Below are positions 1 to 11,077 of a DNA stretch of 64,000 nt, in pieces. Origin of the DNA: Melastoma dodecandrum (Eukaryota > Streptophyta > Magnoliopsida > Myrtales > Melastomataceae); NCBI GenBank assembly GCA_029817715.1, contig JARUPY010000534.1:1366501-1430500 (forward strand), written 5' to 3'. The translations under genes were made by a program, and so were the position numbers. A model generated the notes under the pieces. That model searched no databases and was not told the origin of the DNA. It was given only the letters and a program-made list of their open reading frames with translations. Every line of letters starts with the position of its first letter. The stretch's first letter is position 1.

Positions 1-700
1 GTCTTCTTATTTGCATCCCATATATGCATCCCAAACATTCTTTTATCACGTTCGGTAATAGAGAAACATTTACTTGTGGTGATTCTTTAACAAAAGTACA
101 TAAATATGGGGCCACAAAGTTGCAATCTAGTCTAATACGATCTTACGAATATACAACATTCAAACATATATGTGGCCCCTCGACAATTATGATCTCGAAT
201 TCATCATCACAAGCATGTTGTATCGCATGCAATCTCCACTTACAACCTGCTCCGTACTCAACACGGAATACCGACCACATCTTCTTATATGACTCGATGA
301 TTTCATAATTGTAATGCTTTTTATATGGAAGGTGTTGACTGTATGAATGAGATGACTCTTGTTCTTAAACTGCATTCTTTTTTAAATTCAGTAAGAGAAT
401 AATATTGTTTTTATAACATCATTATTGAAAAAAAAAATTTCCTTCATCTTCATGGTGCTAACTATTCGTTTTCAAGCATTTTCTTGTAAGAACTTTCAAG
501 TATGCCTAACCATGCCTTAAAATTCTACATTTGGGTCGTTTAAATTTTCATCTCTTGGAAATTTTCAAACACCTTCCCAAACAGAGAAAAAAAATTCTGT
601 CATCCAAACAGACCCTTAATGTTCTTGGTTACGGGGCTGGATATTAGGGCCGGGCCTGGATACTTCTAATGGGCCCAACAGTCTGCCCAATGAACGGCTT
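1..700. other. Intergenic, no gene recognised
   Basis: No convincing coding sequence. Short open frames on both strands have no recognisable domain and are crossed by AT-rich tracts. The right end, from about 640, contains GGGCC/TGGGCC-type motifs belonging to the promoter of the next gene. Confidence 0.6.
646..690 (+). promoter_or_regulatory. Site II-like (TGGGCC) motif cluster upstream of the VOA1-like gene
   Basis: Several GGGCC/TGGGC motifs lie close together, including ATGGGCCC near 670 and GCCCAATG near 683, about 400 bases before the start codon. TGGGCY (site II) elements are known TCP-factor targets in promoters of housekeeping plant genes. Their function here is inferred from sequence only. 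Confidence 0.35.
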
Positions 701-1090
701 CTCAAAATCGGCCGCGAGAAGGAAATAATTCCTTCCTTCGATCCGCTGTTCCTGAGGAGATTTTTATCCCCCTGATTTCTGCCTGACGATTGTGGCTAGT
801 CGGGATCGCCTGAGTCTCCGGTGAGTTGGAGTGAATCCCTGTCCTGATTGTCCTCCTTCGATAATTCCATGTGCCGAAGTTTCGGATCGTTTCGATCGTT
901 TGTCGTCTCGTACGATGGTTCGATTTTGATGAAATTCGGTAGCGAAATTCGCATATCCATCTCCTGTCGTGGTCCGAGGGAGATCTGGGAGGTGATTTTA
1001 GGTTTTGATGGATTCGTAATCTCGGTTTGAACTAGCGGACTCGATTATGATGTTTTCAGGTTTGTTTTTTGGATTGTTTTTATTTAGGCC

Positions 1091-3570
1091 ATGAAAGGAG
1101 CGATTGGGTTGGCGTTGGTTCTGGTGGTGTTGGCCGTTGCGGTTCCTTTCGGAGTATCCACTGCCCCTGCTCTTCTATGGTCGCGGCACAATGATGCGTA
1201 TGCATTCGTCCTCTTTATTCATTAATTTCTGCTGAATTAATTGTTGATTTTGCATTGCTGTGATTTATTCATTCAGTATTGCTTTTTCTGAGCACGTGAA
1301 CTGATGACCGTATCTAGCTTTTCACATGTTTAGGGTTTAGAAAGTTAAAAGTCTTCTGTTTTTCACTGTGGATTGATCACTAGGTGTAAGGAAAATGAAA
1401 TCGGTAAGGTGCAGCAATATGACATTAGAAAGTTAAGTAATTGGTGCGTGAAATGTGTCCCCATCTAAGCATCATGAAAAAGGAATTAGCTTTCCAGGGG
1501 AATAATATTCCTCTGTCCATGCCAATTGATATTTATAGACTGGATATCTTTTTGTCATTATATGTTTGGCTGCGAAATTTTCTACTGGAATTTTGATATC
1601 TTGAACTTGTTCCTGTTGATGTTGCACATTGTGTTGCAATCAATGGAACAATGTCTGTCGAAAGACTCTCTCGTGTGTGATTTTCTTGCTCTATTACTGT
1701 CCATCTATTGGTGTACCTTCTCGCCTTTCGTCGCCAGATAAATTCAGTCGAATGATATTGATTGGATTCCTCGTCACAGGCTAACAAATGGTGAATCTGA
1801 GAGGTTTGTCAACTATCAAGTCTTATCTCCTGATGATCTGGCAAAGTTAGTTCTTTCTCAAGGAGGCTGGTCTGATTTACTGGTATTTATTTTCTCTCAA
1901 AATGTTCTGTAGGCTTCAGTTGCTGACTGCATTACTTGCTAGTTGGACTTCTTTTGTGTATCATAATATATTTACTTTTTTTCCATTTCCATTTCGAATT
2001 TGTAGTGCCCTAGAAACAAAAAGGAACAGTCGACAGATGTTGCCCTTGTCTTTATTGGGAGAGAGGTAAAGTTACTGAAGATGAATTTCTTGTCAATTCA
2101 GAATATATTGCATAGTTCTTGATAAACTCCCAGGTTTAGCTTGCTTTTGATTTACTTTTATTATGAAGCTGCAAGAGAATATGCTGTGCTACTGGATGTG
2201 GCTACTAATAGGCTTTAATTTAAACTTTCTGTAGCTTTGTTGTCATACATTTAAATCGTCAATGGTGACTTTTGGCTTTCCCTCTGTCCTGAACCTATAG
2301 CTGCATTCCTTGGATATTTCTTCTGGCGAACATGGGGATTCGACTCTTTTGAAGTTGTTGAAGGTATAGTTTTTCTATTTAAAAGTGAATACCATGCAAA
2401 GGCAACTTTTCTCTTCTCTGTGGTTGCAATAGAAAGCCAGTTGTCCTTCTTTGTCTGATATTTGTTTTAACAGGTCTCCTATGAGACGTCAAACTCCTCC
2501 ATGGCCTTCCCTTATGTTGAGACAACAGAGGAAGAGATCATGGAAGCCTCATTGATCACAGGTTTCAAAGAAGCATGCGGTCTAGGACTGGAAACCGTTA
2601 GCGTGGCTTTCCTAGGATCATGTGCCCTAAAGGCAGATAACTATCACAAGCTATCTGATCTAAACTCACTTCAGGTAAACTAGTTATCACGTTATGGAGT
2701 TGTGTACTGATTTATGGATTTTGTAAGTATTTGTGATTTTTCCTGATGGTGAATATTGGACAGGATCATTTAGCTTCACAGAAGGGAGATAGCAATGAGG
2801 GCAAGGCTGACCTGATTTTGTTCTGCCATGACGCAGACACTTCGTCAGTCCCTGTTCTCGAAAGTAATTTGAAATACTTTCCTTGCTGCCTTTTCAATGG
2901 CTTTATATTCAATTGGCTCTTTACGCTACACAAATTTTGTTGTCAATGATTCAGGTGAAGTATTATCAGAACTTGTTCTGTCTGTGGAGAGAGTTGGGCG
3001 AAAACCGTCAGTACTTTATGTGTCGCACCCTCAAACTGTCGAATATCCCTATTCTGAAAAGTTAGCAAGGTTTTTGGCTGAAAGCACATCAAGTAATGCA
3101 TCAGTTAATTCCACCTGCCAAGGTGTCTGCCAGGTTAAATCGACGATGTTGGAGGGAGTTTTTGTCGTAAGTTCTTGTAGAACCTTTCTCATATATCTTT
3201 TGCTGGGCTATAGGGTTTGAGACATCATCGCACACATTTTTTTTTCAGCCATAAGATCACATTTCCTAATACAGGCATGTGCCTTTTAGCTTGATGAAAT
3301 AAACGGTAAGTTTTTGACTTAAATGGGCTGTTCGAAGAGATACTGGTTATTACAGAGGAAAAAATTCTGGATTTTATGGGAATCCCGGCCAGTAGATTCA
3401 TGCATGATCTCGACTATTATGCTTGAGCCAAATTGTTGCATATGCAGTATTTTGAGTTCACTTTTTATGTTCTGCAGGGGGTTGTCCTACTGGTGATATT
3501 AATATCTGGCCTGGGTTGCATGATGGGCATCCAGACGCCGTCGAGATTTGAGGCACCCCAAGACTCTTAA
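1091..3570 (+). CDS. V-type proton ATPase accessory subunit S1/VOA1-like membrane protein
   Basis: Eight exons join in frame: 1091-1197, 1780-1882, 2006-2065, 2301-2363, 2474-2674, 2764-2863, 2955-3166 and 3478-3570, giving about 312 residues. All introns have GT-AG ends. The N terminus is a hydrophobic signal peptide (MKGAIGLALVLVVLAVAV). A lumenal region without catalytic motifs follows, and one C-terminal membrane helix (GVVLLVILISGLGCMMG) precedes a short tail. This matches the Ac45/VOA1 transmembrane family, accessory proteins that help assemble the V-ATPase Vo sector in the ER/Golgi. The start codon sits three bases after a 5'-UTR splice acceptor (TTTAG|GCC ATG), so a leader intron is likely. 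The gene converges on the PPR gene. The family call rests on overall architecture and on remembered similarity to Arabidopsis At3g13410. Confidence 0.75.
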
Positions 3571-3942
3571 AGGGTTATTCTTCTCAGGAGTGAATGCCGC
3601 ATATATGTTCTGAATGCTCCTGGAAGAGGCCTAATGGTGATGTCGCCGTAATAGTTAGGTCGTGCCCATTCCTCTGTAATTGTGCTTCACTTTCTTAACT
3701 GAGATTTGGGCCTGTACTTTTGTACCCTTGAGCATAAAATGCATGAATACAAACGCTGAGAAATGGGCACCCTCGTATTTAATTGATTGCCTGATGCCCT
3801 CTAGCAATAAACATGTGCTTAGCCTTAGCTGTTGGGATGTTAATGAGAAGCAGCCATTTTCAGCTTGCTGCTGCTGTGTCATAAGTGAGTAGCATACTTT
3901 CCTCAACTTTGAATAACTTTATGGATGTCTGATTTATATAAT
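3571..3942. other. Convergent spacer with 3' UTRs
   Basis: This stretch lies between the stop codons of the VOA1-like gene (+) and the PPR gene (-). It is presumably both 3' UTRs. No structured element was seen. Confidence 0.5.
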
Positions 3943-5511
3943 TCAAACTGCAGCTCCTCGTTCCCATCTGTCTATCCTCGAATCCCAGTCCATTATTCCC
4001 AGTACTTTGTAAATGCTGTCGGCCGAAGAGTGAGACTGGTCATCGGCAGAAAACTCGTGAACTTCGTCGTTTAATTCTATTGAACTCCTACCAGGAATTT
4101 TGTAGATGCCTGCTTCCTTCATCACCTTCCTTAGTCTCCCGGAGTCATCCCATCTTCCCGAGTGTGCAAGCACATTCGACAAGATAGCGTAATTGCCGCT
4201 ATTCCAAGGTTCTAGCTTTGACAGATGATGCAAAGTCTTCTCGCCCAGTTTCAAATCATCATAAATGCTTGCCGCATGGAGTAGAGATCCCCAGATAGCC
4301 GCATTCGCTTCGAGTGGCATGGACTTAACTACTCCCTGTGCCTCTTGAAGATATCCGCCTCGTCCAAGCAAGTCCACTATGCAACCATAGTGCTCAATCT
4401 CCGGCTCAATTCCGTACTTTGATCTCATCGCATTGAGGAAACCGCGACCCAATTCATACAATCCGCTATGGCTGCAAGCGGACAGCACCGCGATGAAAGT
4501 AATCTTGTTCGGCTGAATCTTCTCCCGCTGCATCCGAGAGAAAACCTTCAGCGCTTCCCCTCCCTTTGCATGGAACGCCAAACCTGAAATCATCGTCGTC
4601 CATGACACAACACTTCTCGACTTCATGGAATCGAAAACCTCAGTCGCCTTTGCTATGTTCCCTGTCTTTGCGTACATGTCTATGACTGCATTCTGAAATG
4701 AGATGCTTTTTTTCAGCCTGTGCCTGTTGACAAAGCAACAAATCCAGTTCCCCAACGTCGCTGAGCCCAATTGCGAACAAGCTGACAATGCAGCCAGCAT
4801 CACGACCTGATCAGGCTCAATCCCTTCCCCCAGCATCCTCCGAAACACCTTGATTGCCTCACTCGGTCTACCCAACTGCGCATACCCGGTGACAACTGCC
4901 GTCCAAGAAATCACATCTCTCTCGGGCATTCTCTCAAACAGATCCCTCATCATACTCACATCTCCCGCCTTCGCATAGCCTGTCACCATTGCATTCCAGA
5001 GAGCAGCATAACCAGACCCTGACAATTCATCGAACACTTCCCGAGCACGGCCAACGCAACCCAGAGAACCATACATCTTGACTAGAGCAGTCGCGACGTG
5101 TACGTCTGATGACAACCCGATCCCGATACTCTGACAGTGAATCTGCTCCCCTACATCTGCCGCAGGAATCCTCATGACGGCCGCCAACGCGAAAGGCACA
5201 GAGTAAGAATCAGGCGACTGCCCAACTCCTCGAATCCTATTATACAAGAACAACGCTTCTTCAGGGCATCCATGATCGGAAAGGGACTTGATCATGGTAT
5301 TGCAAAGGTATACGCTGGGGTTGGACTCCCGAGTGAAAACTGCCAGCCCGTAGTCCGGAGAACCGAGAGAGAAACACCTGACAAGGAAACTCGAGAGGAG
5401 GACATCGTCATGGCCGATGATGCCTCGTACGAGGATCTGTGCATGGGTCTGGTATAAGTGTTTGAGGTTCGTGCACCGATCGAGCATCGAAGCTCTGAGT
5501 TTTCCCGCCAT
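3943..5511 (-). CDS. Pentatricopeptide repeat protein, PLS class with E/E+ C terminus
   Basis: Single-exon frame of 522 residues, typical of plant PPR genes. Repeats of about 31-36 residues carry the usual signatures: VYLCNTMIKSL, ALWNAMVTGYAKAG, ISWTAVVTGYAQLG, VSWTTMISGLA, KITFIAVLSACSHSG and HYGCIVDLLGRGG. The last ~110 residues match the E and E+ extension (AIWGSLLHAA, YAILSNVLAHSGRWDD, PGRSSIELNDEVHEF). There is no DYW deaminase domain. E-class PPR proteins usually bind organellar RNA and recruit a DYW partner in trans for C-to-U editing, so a mitochondrial or plastid role is likely. I see no clear targeting peptide because the protein begins close to the first repeats. The specific RNA target is unknown. 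Confidence 0.9.
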   Translation of the reverse strand: MAGKLRASMLDRCTNLKHLYQTHAQILVRGIIGHDDVLLSSFLVRCFSLGSPDYGLAVFTRESNPSVYLCNTMIKSLSDHGCPEEALFLYNRIRGVGQSPDSYSVPFALAAVMRIPAADVGEQIHCQSIGIGLSSDVHVATALVKMYGSLGCVGRAREVFDELSGSGYAALWNAMVTGYAKAGDVSMMRDLFERMPERDVISWTAVVTGYAQLGRPSEAIKVFRRMLGEGIEPDQVVMLAALSACSQLGSATLGNWICCFVNRHRLKKSISFQNAVIDMYAKTGNIAKATEVFDSMKSRSVVSWTTMISGLAFHAKGGEALKVFSRMQREKIQPNKITFIAVLSACSHSGLYELGRGFLNAMRSKYGIEPEIEHYGCIVDLLGRGGYLQEAQGVVKSMPLEANAAIWGSLLHAASIYDDLKLGEKTLHHLSKLEPWNSGNYAILSNVLAHSGRWDDSGRLRKVMKEAGIYKIPGRSSIELNDEVHEFSADDQSHSSADSIYKVLGIMDWDSRIDRWERGAAV

Positions 5512-5747
5512 ATCATCGCGGATAGCTATTCGAAATGAGGAACATAGATTTCAATATCTCTCTGAGATGGAAAACAGAGCAGAGACGATTCCAAAAACGG
5601 TCGCCCTTGAATTTGCTCTTTCTGTGATCAACAATTGGTAGTTACACGGCGAAGGGGCGATTACATGAATCGAGGAAGGAACAAACAAAATTTTATGTGT
5701 TCTTTTTTCTAGTGTTTAGGTAGGGGAAGAGGAGGAGGAGGAGGAGT

Positions 5748-7490
5748 TTAGGCTCCGGCGTAAGGGTGAGGCTTGGGCAAACCGGCTACGAGGCCGCACA
5801 GCTCAGCGAAGTCTGGGATGTTGTATTCGTCCCTGAGCGACTTCTCGGGGGACAGGACACTCACGTACATCTGCTGCCCGAGGTACCTCCTCTCCGTCAG
5901 CTCCGACCTCAGGTTCCACATCCCAGCGTTGTCGAAGGTCAGCATGACCGCGGCCCATGAGTTGGGGAAGACCTGGATGGTGTGCCTGCTCACGGCGTCA
6001 AGCAAGTTGTAGTTCTTCCTCTTCTCCGGTGTCCACTTCCCAGGCTCGATCCTGATGGAAAGAATGGTGAGTTAGTTAAACAGTTAGTCAGAGGCTCGGT
6101 AGAAGTCAGGTTGTTAGGCGTTGCTTTAGTTGGCCACTTACGCAACGGCGAAGAAGGAGTATCCGTCGAGGTGCCATGACTGCACGGTGCTCTCGTGGTT
6201 CTCGAAGATGATCTCGACAAAGGTGCGGAAGGTGATTTGGGCAACGTTGGGGGCGAGGGTGGCAGGTTTAGCAGCAGCGACCTCAGGGTTGTCCTTGATG
6301 ATGTTGTACTGAAAGGCCTTCTCAGGGAAGCCAAAGTACTCGGCGAGCTTGAGGGGGGTGGGAGTATCGACATGGGAGACACCGTTGATGGCATAGCGGA
6401 GCTTGCCACCGACAGCAGCATTGGAGTTGACGATCTTGATCGTGCGGGTGATCTCGATCTGGCCATAGTGGTATGATCCCTGGGGGTTGGGCCTGGCAGC
6501 ACTAGCGGTCAGGTTCCACCTGAAGGTACGAAACTGGTTGAGGGACCACGCCCAGCCAACAGGGGCAGGGGGGAGGATGGGGGAAGCCGGGGTCTTGCTG
6601 CCAACATATGCAATGGTGCCGGTGGCGCTCAGGACCTTCTTGGTGTACCTAGTGGAGGCAACCATGTAGTAGTTCATGGGCTTCTTGTTGGCGGTGACAA
6701 GGACAGCGAAGCACTGGCCGACGTGGACGTCAAGTGAGTCGTATAAGTTCTGGACGACATGCGAGCCCTCCATCTCAACAAGCTTCATCTGATGTCCCTG
6801 GATCCTGAAGTTGAGGGTGGTCTTGGTACCCACGTTGCAGATCCTGTACTTGTAGGTCTTCCCGGGCTTCATCGTGAAAAGGGGACGGCTCTTGCGCTCC
6901 TTTCCGGATTTGCCATTGATGAGAACACCGTCAGGGTTACCCAAGAGCTTGCCGCTGTCGAGGAGTCCCTTAAGCTGGGCATGGGACTTGGTGAACCAGT
7001 CGCCGATAAGGACGGTGTAGTCATCCTCAGGGTCGGCATAAGGGACAGGGATCAACAACCTGCTGTTGATGCGGAGACCGCCGAAGCCACCAATCACGCG
7101 GTGCACACTGGTGGTCGGGTAATAGAAGAAGCTGCCGATCTGATCCTTCACCTGGAAATGGTAAGTGAAGTTCTTCCCGGGAGCGATCGGGCACTGTGTC
7201 CCGGGGGTCCCATCCTGCCACGAGTTCTTCCTATGTTGAATCCCATTCCACGTAAGGAGGAAGGGCTCGTTGAGGTTGTTGAAGACATTGACGACAATAT
7301 TGTTGTTGGAGGAAGAGTTGATGTTAGGCCCCGGGAACTGTCCGTTGATCATGATGACCTGCTGAGGGACGCCCAAGGGGGCGATGGTGCCATAGCTAAC
7401 TTTCCATGTGTAGAACAGGTAAGGATCCTCGGCGTTAACCACCCCCGCGAGGAAACAGCAGATCAACGAAACCAAGATGAGCCTGCCCAT
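5748..7490 (-). CDS. SKU5-similar (SKS) multicopper-oxidase-like protein, pollen L-ascorbate oxidase homologue type
   Basis: Two exons on the minus strand, 7490-6142 and 6051-5748, splice in frame (GCCGTTGC|GTAAGT, CAG|GATCG) to give 550 residues. The start at 7490 is chosen because it opens a clean signal peptide (MGRLILVSLICCFLAGVVNA); the upstream in-frame extension looks like 5' UTR. Three cupredoxin domains are recognisable (INGQFPGPNI, YRICNVG, IIFENHES). The copper sites are degenerate: the segment around residue 440 reads WHLDGYSFF instead of the oxidase HxHGHxF, and no C-terminal HCHxxxH-type motif is present. The protein is therefore probably not a working ascorbate oxidase. Family members are secreted or GPI-linked wall proteins; SKS11-14 act in pollen tubes. 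Its position beside the VOA1-like gene matches Arabidopsis At3g13400/At3g13410 as I recall it. Confidence 0.88.
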
Positions 7491-8391
7491 TTCCCCTCCT
7501 CCTTTTTTTATCTCCCCGGATGACGACGGTCGATGTCGCCCCACCCCTGGGTCGCCGGAGTGGAAGACGACCGCAGCGGATGGGCGGGGGGGAAGGATGG
7601 AATCTACCGAGTTATTGTTCCTTGTTATTTTGCTTGGATTGAAAGGGTTTTTTATACATGCCGGGGGGTTCAACTTTCTCTAGCCACTCAGGTGCTCTAT
7701 TTTTCCCGCCATTTCCTCATCTTCTTCCGTTTTTTACTCTCTTTTCTCTAAAACAGGGCTATTTCCCCTAGTTAGGACATTGTTTATTATTAGGACACGG
7801 AGTGCCTGCCGCTTTTGGTTGTACTAAAATTAGGTTGTGTGTATTTTGATGCCTCTCATTTCCTTATCTGGTTTAGAAAGACTCGTTCAAAAATCAATTT
7901 TAATTTATGTTATAAGAAAAGATGAAGCCTGTAGCAGATGGATGATCAAAATCCCAGGCGGTGGGAGATGAACAACGAACGCCGGGTGCTTTAAGGTAAA
8001 GCATTCATTCCTGTAAGTTACTGTTTAAGGAGGGAGGATGGTTGGAACAAAAACCTTCAGTTTCTTATGGTGAGAGGAGTTTGGCTAAGTCCTAACTACG
8101 AAATATGTTATATACATATATATATACACTTACTTCAAGTGGGCCAGTGAGACGTGCTTAATGGGCTTTTCATACTTATCCAGGCCAGTCCACATAAACG
8201 GGCTAAGGCCGATTGTCACCACGTTTGGGCAGACGGGCTTAACGAGCGGATACAATGGGCCTAGGCCCATGTTGTGGTGTCCAGCCATTTGAAAGATGGA
8301 GTTGAGGGAGACGGAAGGTGGGAGGGAAGTCGGGAGGTGGTGTGTTCCGTCTTTTCTTTAAGGTGGGGAGGAGGAGCGAAAGTGGGAGGGG
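7491..8391. promoter_or_regulatory. Divergent spacer and promoters between SKS gene (-) and U2A' gene (+)
   Basis: About 900 bases separate the two start codons. On the U2A' side there are several TGGGCC/ATGGGC site II elements (around 8140, 8160 and 8255). An AAACCCTAG telo-box-like motif lies near 8503, inside the first intron. This pairing is typical of plant genes for translation and RNP components. The SKS side is a pyrimidine-rich 5' UTR. An AT-repeat patch sits near 8110-8130. Confidence 0.4.
8255..8270. promoter_or_regulatory. Perfect 16-bp palindrome of two back-to-back site II elements
   Basis: ATGGGCCTAGGCCCAT is exactly self-complementary and contains TGGGCC on both strands. It lies 120-137 bases upstream of the U2A' start codon, so it may sit at or near the core promoter. 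TCP proteins bind such sites as dimers, which is known; binding here is inferred. Confidence 0.45.
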
Positions 8392-11077
8392 ATGGTGAGG
8401 CTGACGGCGGACTTGATATGGAAGAGCCCTCACTTCTTCAACGCCATAAAGGAGCGTGAGCTCGACCTCCGAGGCCAGTCTTCTTCTTCCCTCCTCCCCT
8501 TAAACCCTAGTTTGCCTAGCGCGCTCGCGCTCGTGTTTTCCTTCCTATCATTTCACGCTGCCTTGCCCCCCGTCCTCGTCATCCTCCTCGTCATCCTCCT
8601 CCTCTTATGTTTGTTCGTTGATTTCTTTGTTTTTGTGTTGATTAGGCAATAAGATTCCTGTTATCGAGAATTTGGGTGCCACCGAGGTGAGCCTGTTTCT
8701 TTTTCTTTAAAAATTCTATTTCGCGATCTGTCTTGCTGTGAGTGTCGGCGTTTGGGGTTCGTTCCGTGGTTGGCGAGTCATTTGTTTGCTCTTTCAGTTT
8801 TGATCTTGGTTGTGGTGGGTAGGTGAAGTTGATTTTAGCATGGTAGAGTAATTAGCGCTTTGCTGAGTTGAAATTCAGTTTTTTATTTTTTAAAAAATAA
8901 TAAAATAAAATCAAACTGTTAATTGAGCGAGGGAATGGTTCCGGATGGTCTATACGATCATTTTCCCCCGGTGTTGTAATTTTTCTATATTTTTTCTATT
9001 TTTGTGATGAAAGTACAGGATTTAACTTGTCCCGTTTCAGTTTGGCTAGAAATTGAGATTACTGCATGTAATGTACATCGGTTTGGTTGGGTTTGGCTAG
9101 CAGGTATTTCTGGTGGAATGGTGGAACTGTTGGATATCAATTATTTGGTTGCATTATTGGAGAGCTTTGTTGTGTTGCACGTTTGCTTATCTGAGTTTAT
9201 TTTCCAGGACCAATTTGACACCATTGATCTATCAGACAATGAGATTGTCAAGCTGGAAAATTGCCCATACCTTAATCGCCTGGGAACCCTACTTATAAAT
9301 AACAACAGGATTACTCGCATAAATCCCAACATTGGAGGTAAAGATTGTACATCTGTTTTCCCCCTTTTTTCCTGCTTTAATACTTGGCCTAAGGTGTTTT
9401 CCTTTCTCTTCATGGCAGAGTTCTTACCAAAACTTCACACTTTAGTTCTGACAAACAACAGACTTGTCAACTTGGTTGAGATTGATCCTTTAGCATCATT
9501 ACCGAGGCTCCAACATCTTAGTTTGTTGGATAATAACATTACCAAGAAACCTAATTACAGGCTCTACGTCATTCACAAATTAAAATCACTTCGAGTGCTG
9601 GACTTCAGGAAAGTTAAAAACAAGGTGAGGCACTTCTTTGTTATAAGATCTTTCAGATAGCCCCTTCTTGTGATTTGATGTGTAATAAAGTTTCCCTCCA
9701 TCATATACGAATAATCATTTCCATATCAGTAACCTTAAGTGGGATGATACTTATTGGGGCATACTATGGAAACCCTGAAGTGATATGTTGGAGAGGTTTT
9801 AACTGAGGTCGGATTGAATATGCTGCTAAATGTGTAGCTGTATGCCATCTTTTCTGCATTCCCATTGTGATAGATGATGACGGGCAATTATGGAAAAAAC
9901 ATTTCATAATAAACAGATAGCTGTGGAAAAGTTTATCCTGACAAACTTTCTGCACGCCATTTTTCAGTTTCGATAGAGATGAAACTTATCTCTCATAATG
10001 CTTTATAGACTTTATTTCTATTTCAGCACACTGCGAGTCAATTAAAAATAAAGAATTGGTTCTTCATATGGTTTTAACTCAGCCTTAAGTATATTAATAA
10101 GAAATGCAGAACTGACATTGCTTTATTTTTTCTATCAATAATAGGAGAGACTAGAAGCCAAGAACCTGTTTCCTACCAAAGAAATAGAAGAGGAAGTGAA
10201 AAAGGAATCGGCAAAGACATTCACACCTGGAGAAGTTCCAAAGACTCGAGAAGTTGTGGAAGAACCTCATGCTCCAAAAGTTGTTGCTCCAACTCCGGAG
10301 CAAATTATTGCTATCAAGGTATTGTGTCATCTAATTCCAAGCACATCTGTTCAATTTTTTGTCTCACTGTTATCTTGAGGGTAGCAGCAGCACTAAGTTT
10401 GTGCATGACACAAGTTCCATTTCAAGTTAAGACTCTGTGTGATTCGCACACCATCTACACTTTAAGGATAAATTTTATCTTTTTGTGTGGTTGCATTCCT
10501 TGATAATGTATTTTCCCATCACCTCATAATGAGTTAAATCTGTGTCCCCTGTTTTTTTTGTGGAATTGGTGTACAGTTTGTAGTCAACGTACTATTGTTA
10601 CACACCATTTCACCATCAGTCAAAGGTTGAGGATCCGCTATTTCTTTGGTTTTGCAGGCTGCGATAGTAAACTCACAGACTCTAGAAGAGGTTGCCAGAC
10701 TGGAAAAGGTATGTACTTGTATGTTGATCTTTATTTAAATTTATTTCTTTATTGATATGCTATGTTCTACTTGCTCTAATGTCCTCACTTCTCCGATGTT
10801 TCTTAAACATAGGCACTGAAGTCTGGTCAAATTCCAGCAGACTTGAACATTCCAGGTTATAATAGCAAAGATGAATCTATGAAGGACAAAGATGAAGAGA
10901 TGGACTCTATTGAGAAAGACGATGCTGATGTGGAGGCTAAGAAGGCGGAAGAGCAAAGCAACAGAGAAACTGACCCCATGGAACAGGTGTCTATTTTGTT
11001 CAGGTTTCAGTTATCTTGATCGACATTTTCGACGCAGCAGTAATTGACCCATTTCAATTCTTCTTTAACAGGAATAG
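8392..11077 (+). CDS. U2 small nuclear ribonucleoprotein A' (leucine-rich repeat protein)
   Basis: Eight exons: 8392-8473, 8646-8686, 9208-9337, 9419-9624, 10145-10318, 10658-10708, 10813-10986 and 11072-11077, giving about 287 residues. The N terminus MVRLTADLIWKSPHFFN is diagnostic of U2A'. Leucine-rich repeats follow (FDTIDLSDNEI, LGTLLINNNRI, LHTLVLTNNRL, LQHLSLLDNNI), then the LRR cap (YRLYVIHKLKSLRVLDF). The tail is charged and acidic. U2A' pairs with U2B'' on stem-loop IV of U2 snRNA and is part of the spliceosomal U2 snRNP in the nucleus. The first intron appears to begin with GC rather than GT. The last exon contributes only one Glu codon before the stop. Confidence 0.93.
8474..8645 (+). 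other. Apparent GC-AG first intron of U2A' gene
   Basis: Keeping the conserved junction RGNKIPVIENLGATE requires exon 1 to end CTCCGAG and exon 2 to start GCAATAAG after TTAG. The intron then begins GCCAGT. No GT in the correct phase gives the same protein. GC-AG introns are a known minor class spliced by U2-type spliceosomes. Confidence 0.6.

Noticed and set aside
24..308. 94-codon open frame at the left end
   Set aside because: No recognisable domain, AT-rich context and no supporting gene structure.
5137..5641. Plus-strand frames opposite the PPR gene
   Set aside because: Shadow frames; the minus-strand PPR protein explains the sequence.
6195..7523. Long plus-strand frames opposite the SKS gene
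   Set aside because: Antisense shadows of a GC-rich coding exon; no domain and no matching splice structure.
7491..7673. Upstream in-frame extension of the SKS protein (start at 7673)
   Set aside because: It would bury the signal peptide inside the protein; the start at 7490 fits the family.
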